A stretch of 64,000 nt of DNA from Kingdonia uniflora (lineage: Eukaryota > Streptophyta > Magnoliopsida > Ranunculales > Circaeasteraceae), in the NCBI GenBank assembly GCA_014058105.1, contig JACGCM010002285.1:930001-994000 (forward strand). Reading direction: 5' to 3'. Position numbers and translations under genes: made by a program. Shown in pieces: positions 56,396 through 64,000 of this stretch; positions within the stretch are counted from its first letter, which is position 1, and every line of letters starts with the position of its first letter. The notes under the pieces are model-generated. The model saw only the letters and a program-made list of their open reading frames with translations. It ran no database searches and was not told the DNA's origin.

Positions 56396-57234
56396 TTTAT
56401 CTTACTTAGTGAAAATCTGTATAAATTTATTTGCCTTACTAATATATATTTCTTTCGTGTTCTAGGTCGTCTGGGACCCATACTTGGTGAAGAGAGCAGA
56501 CAAACATGTATTCATAAAAATTGCTAGTTTTACTAGTTTTATTTGTAGTCCTGAACACATTGAGCCGTACTATCCTGATAAAGTACAATGCCAGTTCAAC
56601 CAAAGGCAATATGTGTCTGCGAATCCCATTTGTCTTGAGAATAGCAGTTTGCGTTTTGCTGCTCAACCATGCGCATACAAACTGAAGTATGATTGGGCAG
56701 ATCTATTCTTTGGTGGGAAATGGAGGGACTCTTTAATCGAGATGAGGGGGAGAAAAGTACATGATGGAATCCCCGTCTGTGCTGAAGGATACTTTAAATG
56801 GTTCAAAAGAGTTTCATTCACCAAATTTTAGCCAGCTATAGTTAATCTTGATGATAATGATGATGGGAGGATATTGGGCGATGGTGGTTGTGGTTGTGGT
56901 GGTGTTGGATGTTTTGTTGGGGGTACTGTTGGTGGTGGCCTTTTGCAACGTGAAGATCTGAGTATTGCAGTTATAGTATTTACCCCTTGGAGTAGTACAT
57001 TTGTTGCTTCTTCTAATATGCTTATACTCTTTTTATAGATTGAGGGCCAAAATGAAGATATCTCTCATTTGGAAGAGGGGATCTCCAACTTGAAGTCAAC
57101 GAAGGAGGTGGAAGACCGGGCAAAATTTGAGTTGCTTGAGGCTATCAAGTTGAAGGTAGGCACACACTCTCCTCACCTTTAAACTAATATTGGCATACTC
57201 GACAAATAGTACTCACATTCAATGTCAATTATAA

Positions 57235-57330
57235 ATATAATCGACAATTTATAGTACTTTATTGTCGATTATAAAGAGATTCGACAATTTATAGTACTTT
57301 ATTATCGATTATAAGATTATTCGACAATAA
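57235..57330. repeat. TTGTCGA hairpin repeats, PMD3 intron
   Basis: Three near-identical ~45-bp units with TCGACAATTTATAGTACTTT and ATTGTCGATTATAA, inside the intron before the coiled-coil exon at 57410. Confidence 0.85.
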
Positions 57331-58309
57331 ACAATATGTTTCAATTTATTTTCTTTACTAATGAATTTGTTAGTGACTTTAATTAATTTATTTCTCTTAC
57401 TATTACAGACAAATGAATGTGAAATATTGAAAGAGTCAAATGATAGATTACAAGCCGACCTTCAGGCGAAGCAAGTGCTCGATTCGATCTGCGAGAAAGA
57501 CTTCAGTGAAACAGAAAAGAAGTTGAATGACAAGGTATTCGTAGTTTCTTTTCCCCTAGATCACCATGTTTTAGCATTCCCTTCTTTCTGCGTTGTTCAT
57601 AGATGCCAACATTTTTGTTATCAGAACTTGGAGTATAATTTACTGAAGGAAACAAATAAGAAGTTTTCAGAAGATGTTTATTCATTAAAGAAGTCGCTTG
57701 CAGATTTGAACGTACAATTAAAAAAGAAAGTAAGTACTATGAAGGTTCCTAGTATAAATGCGAAGGAGAAACACGTTCATTGAGATTTTTTCATTTTTTG
57801 GGAAGTACTCATTTATGATTGATAACAGGTGGAAGAGTGTGAGACCTTGGCTACTATCAATGAGAAGTTGATAGAAGAAGTTGTAAATCAAGAATCATAA
57901 CCCTTAGCGGTAAGTAGGAAATATTATATAAAAGAATATAGTACATCTAAACCTATATGCTATTTATTACTTATTTCATGATTATCTTTCTTTTTATGTG
58001 CAACTAAATTTGGTTGCACACTCAGAGTCAAACGTCGTAGGACTCAAAGACTGGAAGCAGAACTACGACGAGGTAAGCGCAAAATATGAAGAAGCGCAGA
58101 AGAAGTTGAGCGAGAGAGATAGGAATGCAAGTTGATTTAGGTGAGAGTTTCTATGTAAGTAGATTTTTTGAGGACATTTCATTTTTTGAGGATAGTTCAT
58201 TTTGTTAGAGAAGATTTTCTATGTCAGTAAATTTTTTGATATATGCTTTTTAAATATTTTTAATTTTTTTTATAAAGGACTAACTATTATCAATATTGTC
58301 TGTCATGCG

Positions 58310-58665
58310 TATTGTCGAGTTGTTTGATCTTTTTTTTATTTTGATATATTATTGTCGAAATCGACATATTATTGTCGAAATCGACAATAATGTGCATTAT
58401 GACAATTGTGATAATAATGCCCTCTAGAGATTGTCGACTTTTTTTTATTTCGATAATTTATTGTCGACAATTTTGATAATCGACAATATCACAATTGCTA
58501 TCCATCAATTTAATCCACCAAATTGCGAAATTGTCGAAGAGGTATATGTCGACAATTTTATTGTCGATTCTGGTAGGTCGTCGACAAATTTATTGTCGAT
58601 TATGGTGGTTCTCGACAATTTATTGCCGACTTATGAAAAACATGTCGATAATTTATTATCCAGTC
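58310..58665. repeat. TTGTCGA hairpin repeats, PMD3 last intron
   Basis: The densest array, with more than twelve words, for example ATTGTCGAAATCGACAATAA and ATTGTCGACAATTTTGA. It lies between coiled-coil exons. Confidence 0.88.
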
Positions 58666-58889
58666 TTTGAGTAGCTCTTTTGTACTTTAATTTTGTGTGT
58701 TCAACTGTTTATGTATATATAAATCCATGTTTGATAGGTGAAGGCTACTCATGACAAGTGGTATGCCAAATATATTCATGAAACTAACAGGCTGGTAAGT
58801 TTTCCTGTGACTTTAAATTTTCTTTTCACCAAATATTAATAATATCTCTCAAAATGGGCCTATAATAGCCTAATTCTGTAAGCTTAAAG

Positions 58890-59800
58890 TGGCCTGGAAT
58901 TAGCTCTTACACCAATGTACCTGTGATAAAATCTAATAGAAAGCAAGAAATGACACATGTGTTCAGCGTGGAAAGCCTATGAATAGGTAAAAAACTACGA
59001 CCTCGGGCTGAATTTTTTATAATAGTGACGTTTATTGCTTGAGGCTGATATCTTATTACAAGTAATCTCTTAACTTAGAAATGCTTGATCTTGTGAATAA
59101 GAAGTTTAAAGTTGTGAGAATTTAGAAAATTTAATTTTCTTGGCGTTTCTCGTGTAATTTTCAGGTTTTTGTCTATTTTGGAATTTTTTCTTTATATAGG
59201 CCTTCTCCGTAGTTCTCCATCGTGCTGAAGCACGTTCTCCGAACAATGTGGTTAGTGGCAATTGACTGAGTAAATGTTAAGTTTGTGAGAGACAGGTGGC
59301 TTTGACTTGTTCAGGTTTATCTTTTTGAGCTCGACCCATATTTTTTATCAGTTCGTGGAGTAGGCGGCAATGTTGACTGGAGAAGTCATGTAGAGAATGT
59401 GTGGGTCTGATATGGAGGTAGTTCGAACTGGAGACAGCTCGATTGAGGTAAGATCGAGGGGTAGGCCCCTACAAATGCTCCCTCACAACCGAAGTCACGA
59501 GTAGCTTTGGTTTAGAAAGATTTTTTGAGTATATGGATATTCGGGTTGGAAATTTGAATAATGAAGGGAGTAATGATGGTATTTGAGTGTATGGAAAATG
59601 CTCGTGTTAAGGGGGGATGTACGTGTGGTGAATGTTGATGGGAATATTGATGTAAGTGACGGTTAGGGTTTAAAGAGTTTTGTCTATATTGAATGATGAC
59701 ACTTGGGGAAACGTTCATGCATAATAAATGAAGGGATATATAAATAGTATATATACCGAGGTTTGTGGCCAAGTACGCTTGTTTTGTTACAATATTCTCT
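58890..59800 (+). other. LTR-like leader of the 59-64 kb locus
   Basis: 58960-59010 (GTTCAGCGTGGAAAGCCTAT, GAATAGGTAAAAAACTACGA) resembles 45340-45390. A TATA-like GATATATAAATAG is near 59731-59743. It may be a decayed LTR and promoter. No second LTR is in the window. Confidence 0.3.
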
Positions 59801-59811
59801 GAAAGTTGAAG

Positions 59812-59994
59812 ATGGTGAAGACCCATAGAATGGTTCTTGAAGAGAGAATTGCTTCTAAAATTCAGAGGTTGATGTTGAAGTATTTCGGGGATCAGTCCTT
59901 GGAGATGCCTACTCCTGTTCCCGTTTCTCCGACTTATCAAGAAATGTCAGAAAATGAAGTGTCTGAAGCTGATAAGGAGTTTTACTATAAATGA
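59812..59994 (+). pseudogene. unrecognised short frame, possible exon remnant
   Basis: From an ATG at 59812: MVKTHRMVLEERIASKIQRL, an acidic end (SENEVSEADKEFYYK), then a stop. In-frame sequence continues after it (RFRHVVLTGEQHWVCL), which suggests a lost exon frame. The function is unknown. It could be the first exon of the gene at 62-64 kb. Confidence 0.3.
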
Positions 59995-60469
59995 AGGTTT
60001 CGCCATGTTGTCTTAACAGGCGAGCAACATTGGGTTTGTCTTTGTATTCTTGTAGAAGACAAAGTTGGGGAGACAGATGCAGGGATAGGCGTGACTGCGA
60101 GGTAGTTGCGCTGATATCTTGTGCTTGAATGGATTATAGGGTCGACCCTTTTTATCTCTACCAACTCTACGAGGGTGGTGGTTATAGGAAAGGCGGCGAT
60201 GGTAGTGGAGGAGGATGACGGAGAATGGGAGTCTGCTTCTGTACTTCCATCCCTACTTTGCGTTAAGAAGAACTTCATTTTAAGAGTTTTTTTAAGTACT
60301 GAGTCTCCTGCTTTCATAGTTTCCATTTAAAGTTTGTTTAGACTTCGACAAAACTCATGAAAGGGTGGATACTCGTTGTTTCCAATGTCTTCTTTGCATT
60401 AGGGTGAAAGATCACTGAAGTAGAACGAACTGAAGGATTTAACATTTCGGAGTGCCTAAATGGCTTTTT

Positions 60470-60640
60470 AACTGTAAAAGCACTTGAAAAACTTATTATC
60501 TATAAAGTACCTGATGTTGAGTACTTGATAAACATGTTATTTTTAAAGAACCTAATGTTGTGCATTTGAAAGATTTGTTATTTGTGATGTACCTGATGTT
60601 GAGTACTTGAAAGACTTGTTATCTGTAAAAGCACTTGTAA
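60470..60640. repeat. ~60-bp tandem repeats
   Basis: Three diverged copies of a unit with GTACCTGATGTTGAGTACTTG and CTTGTTATCTGTAAAAGCAC. No function is apparent. Confidence 0.7.
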
Positions 60641-60649
60641 TTTGTTTTG

Positions 60650-61860
60650 AGATGAATAAAATTTGTTATCCAAATTCTGTATTGATATAAAATAGAAAAA
60701 CTCTAGAAATTTAGTTGTATGATTTGAAGACTTTAGAATATTATATGAAATGAAATATATGAGATTAGAAAATATGTTTTTTATGATAATCGAACTGTAG
60801 AAATTGCAAAGTGGAAATATGTGTGTAAGTGTCAAATATGATTCGACCTGTGTGCTGAAAATTTGGGGGAAAGAAAAGTGTAGAAGTTTCAAAATGAAGA
60901 ATCGATCTCGAAGAGGTCGTTCTAGAATATTAAACTTGGAAAGAATAAGCTCGATTTGGAATAGTAAGAAATGACTAAGGTCGATAGGATGAGATATGTT
61001 CAAATAATTTTTCTCAAGATATTAGAGTTTCTGTTACGAGATAATAGGGTAATATCACGACTTGTGGGGAATTGGTAGCAAAAAATGTATATATAAGGGT
61101 AGAATGAATTCTAATTTGGGGAGGGAAATAAAAATGGTGTGGACTCGATCTGAGAGAATTTGTTATGCCACTGAAGAGCAATTGGCGGTAGAGGAGATTA
61201 AATTAGAAGATGTGAGGATTGCTGGAGGATATCTGATTGGATATGGATGCCCGAGATATCAAGGCTGCTTTATATGTAATTATATGGGATGTGAATAAAG
61301 CGAATGTAAATAGGGGTGACAGAATATATGTAACTATATGAGTTTGAATAATTTGAAAGAAAGTGGAATGAGAATAAAAGTTAAATCGATCCTCTATTTT
61401 TGTGAATACTGTTTGTGACTGTTGTGAATTTTTTTTTGAAAAATTTGAATATTTGTTATGAGAGCTTCAGAAATGACGTCATTGCTACTAGAAGTAGAAG
61501 TAGCAAGCATAGAAAAAGCAGGGAGCTTCTAATTTTGTCCTTTGTGTAAAAGATGTGTAAACCCGATTGCGTATAAGTGTGAGTCATCATGAGTGTGATG
61601 AGGTCAGAGGATGATTTTGAAAAGATAGATAAAAATAGATTAAAATATAAGGTAAAGGGTAATTATAGGAAAGCGTTTTCCCTGAAAAAGGTATAAGACC
61701 TCTGACATGGATAGTGGAAGGGGTGCCTAGGTTCCAAAATCGAGGACGGCTTGTGCGATGCTTAATAACTGCTAGCAGTTAGAGAAAGAAAATATAAATG
61801 CTGCTTCATCTTTGTCAATCAAACGTTTCTCAACTTCTGAAAACTTGAAGAGCAGTGAGA
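60650..61860. other. AT-rich DNA without a clear gene
   Basis: The frame 61062-61298 (MWGIGSKKCIYKGRMNSN) is short and unrecognised. Nothing else was found. Confidence 0.35.
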
Positions 61861-62334
61861 GAGGAAGGAAGATGAAAGACAAAAATAGCAGAGAAACTAG
61901 TAGAGATTTAATCGAAAGTGATCAACAGTCAAAGCGTGAGAGAGTTGTTGAGACTGAGTCACGAAGGTAGCTATACAATAGTATGGTGAGGGAGGGATTT
62001 GGCGCTGCTTCAGATTCACATTCCAACATTGAAGGTTAGTAGAGGATTTGTGATGTATGTATGTGTTTTTGAAGATCATGTTTTATTTCTAGGTAAAGCT
62101 ACAAATGACTATTTATAGTAATCTATGAAAACCTATTTGATATATGATATATGAAAGATATTTGTATGTGGTTGACGTATATATAAAAGATAATGATAGA
62201 TACCTGGACCTGTGTGTAGGTCGATCGTGAGAAGTGTTTGTGTAGGAGAAAATCCCTTTCTATAGTTGATATGGTGAGTTCCCCTTGCAAATGAGGCATC
62301 GACCTCTGATCGGTCGGCTGAGTCTGAGATTAAA

Positions 62335-63999
62335 ATGTCTAAAAGTGAGGACGAAGTAAGTGTTGATCAATTTCCAGTTTTCTCTGGAAGATTGGTATCC
62401 TATCCTCTTCGCTCGGATGTATTCAAAGAATTTTGTAAAGATAAGGTGTCTATAGGAGGTAGATGGGGTAACTGTATAGAACATGCCGGTAGGCAATTTA
62501 GGGGCCGCACTGTAGCAACGAGAGAGGAATATTTTTATTTGTTGCCTAGTTTGGTGAAGGAGAAAAGGGACAGGGGTATAGATGAAACAATCTCTTTAGA
62601 GTATTTCAATGGGAATGTTCAGAGAGAACTTTCAAAGGGTTTTTTATGTTACCTGTTTCAATTAGAGTACAGGTTGAGTCTTTCCCTTAACCATCTGGCA
62701 AAAAGGATTATGAACCTCATCGGGGCATGTCCCGTTCAGATTAACGGGATCATGTGGGAAGTGATAAGTGTTTGTGAATCTTTGAATACATGGTGGGAAG
62801 GAGATGGAAGAAGGAGGAGGATATTATCTAAGGATGTGTTACAGTTTTATGTGGGTAAAAACTATTCTGTAAGTGGAGGGGCATATTTTTTTGTGACCTC
62901 GACTCGACCTCGCTTCTTTGATCTGAACTCAGCAGGTCAACCATGGAATGATAATGTGATATGGGTGAAGGGTGACTGCCTTCAGAGAGATGATGAAGAA
63001 CCAATGGAACTTCTGTTTAGAGCTGAAAACAAAGTAAGTATAATAATGTATAATTTATGAGATTGACAGTTGAAATTGTATGATGCTTTGCTGATGATAA
63101 TGTTTTGTGCATGACAGCTCCTAAATCTCAGGTGATGAGGAAAGAGTCATTGTTGGATACAGTTGCTTAGGAAGAGACAGAGCTCGAGGCTGTGTTGGAA
63201 GAACTTGGCATTAGCAGGAAGAAGCGTGTTAACAGCCGAGCTGAAAAGGTTCAAAAATCTCAGTCAACAAGGCTAATGACAAGCGCTAACGGCAGTAAGA
63301 AGAAGGGAACTGATGGGGAAAGGCGAGTGAACTTTCCCTTGTCCTCTAGAGCGGACTACACAGGGTTACATGAGTCCACTACGTCATGCAAACTAGCTCG
63401 AACGTTTCTCAAGAAGCAAATGCTAAAACATCCTTTGACCTTAGGGACCACAGGAAGTGGTGAGGCTGTAGAAAAGGTGAAAAAGAGAAGGGTTAAACCT
63501 TTTGAAATGTCAGGGGTGAAGGTCGTAGAAGATCGACTTATTATGAAGGACGATTTGAAAGAGGTGGAGATAAAAGCTAGGTTGGCAGCTCTCCACAGGG
63601 AGGAAGAGATGAGCAAAATGGTAGGTTCATGTGGTTTAATATGTATTGTGATGAATTTTGCATTGCAATTTGAGCTAATCAATATGGTCAATTTTATTTA
63701 TTTTAACAGGCTGCTCGTCTGATAAAGGGAATATTCCTCGGGGTCGAGGAGGAGATAGCTGAGCTGAAGTGGAAGAAGGTCGAGCTCAAAAGGAACGTAG
63801 CTCGATTGAAAACTGATTTGCTCAAGGAGGGAAAGCAGATGAAGGCTTTGAAGGCTTCACAAGTGGTAGAAATCAACAATCTGCATGCGGAAGTGAAAAC
63901 GATCTTGGAAGAGGTGGTAGTTGAGCGTGACAGACTCGGACGCCACCTTATATCATAAGGATATTCTGAAGATGAGGTGGATGCCATTAGGGCCGACAC
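62335..63999 (+). pseudogene. putative gypsy-type transposon / coiled-coil protein gene (broken, partial)
   Basis: Exons 62335-63033, 63132-63620 and 63710 to the edge join in phase 0 with GTAAGT/GTAGGT donors and CAG acceptors. Exon 1 (MSKSEDEVSVDQFPVFSGRL) has a globular region (RLSLSLNHLAKRIMNLIGAC, QINGIMWEVISVCESLNTWW, YFFVTSTRPRFF, VIWVKGD). This resembles in layout the plant putative gypsy-type transposon domain (PF04195-like). Exons 2-3 are Lys/Arg-rich and coiled-coil (IAELKWKKVELKRNVARLKT) and end GYSEDEVDAIRADT, a tail I associate with that family. A TAG at 63168-63170 and a TAA at 63956-63958 interrupt the frame, so this copy is broken. A possible leading exon at 61872 (MKDKNSRETSRDLIES) also meets a stop. 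Confidence 0.55.
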
Positions 64000-64000
64000 C

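Larger units (their letters stand above)
54497..58794 (+). pseudogene. multi-exon PMD plus coiled-coil gene (broken), PMD3 locus
   Basis: Exon-like pieces: 54497-~55000 (Ser/Glu-rich, TAA at 54803); ~55096-55806 with the PMD core (ERWHPETNNFHFKWDEITIT, LEDVWRLVGLRVGGD, SWGGATLAHMYYSLGAS, LAGCTTLLE); 55894-56063 (WIFEHFPKLPEIL, YCTRWSWTKM); 56466-56831 (VVWDPYLVKRADKHVFI, HIEPYYPDKVQCQFN). Then come many short coiled-coil exons (57041-57156, 57410-57534, 57625-57728, 57830-57911, 58032 onward, 58739-58794) with GTAAGT-type donors. In-frame stops after GGDMTVV, DYFF and LPRLSY plus a frameshift near 55215 show decay. The family is the PMD/PP7-long/MAIN-like group. Most introns carry TTGTCGA hairpins. 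Confidence 0.8.

Noticed and set aside
59512..59940. 142-codon minus-strand His/Ser-rich frame
   Set aside because: Antisense to the promoter and leader of the 59-64 kb locus. AT-rich and low complexity.

Overview
The window is AT-rich nuclear DNA from a plant, almost certainly a dicot. The evidence is spliced genes with GT-AG introns, a cluster of polygalacturonase-inhibitor (PGIP) leucine-rich-repeat genes, plant mobile domain (PMD) genes, plant-type Ty3/gypsy and PIF/Harbinger elements, and tRNA-iMet-type primer binding sites. The species cannot be told from the sequence. No RNA genes or CRISPR arrays were seen.

The host genes are a minus-strand PGIP cluster. Two copies are intact (1995-3026 and 43835-44827). 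Three are broken (15640-19031, 21503-22529, 28707-29677). The first three copies sit in tandem units that also share about 0.5 kb of 3' flank and about 1.4 kb of 5' flank, so paralogous empty sites confirm several transposon insertions. PGIPs are apoplastic inhibitors of pathogen pectinases.

Most of the rest is mobile DNA. 1-834 is the 5' end of a minus-strand Ty3/gypsy element. 3534-13593 is a complete 10-kb PIF/Harbinger element (TTA target duplications). It holds an intact DDE transposase, a Myb/SANT accessory gene, a PMD gene, and captured pieces of a CDK-like kinase gene and an apparent SLU7 splicing-factor gene. 13.6-21 kb holds six small Harbinger-type elements, some nested, plus a solo LTR and a gypsy relic, all in or around PGIP copy 2. 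23602-28001 is a GC-richer non-coding LTR element (TCCAG duplications). 31012-38100 is a second, decayed Harbinger element (TAA duplications) with the same gene trio: transposase, Myb/SANT and PMD. About 39.9-42.5 kb is a probable non-autonomous LTR element followed by a Ty1/copia fragment. 47341-52763 is a decayed full-length Ty3/gypsy element (GTTGG duplications). 54497-58794 is a multi-exon PMD plus coiled-coil pseudogene whose introns and upstream DNA are filled with TTGTCGA/TCGACAA hairpin repeats. 59-64 kb carries a broken coiled-coil gene resembling putative gypsy-type transposon proteins.

The strongest candidate for something undescribed is the repeated partnership of a PMD gene with a PIF/Harbinger transposase and its Myb partner. 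It appears in two separate, TSD-bounded elements with different termini. The second is the TTGTCGA hairpin family confined to the non-coding parts of the third PMD locus.
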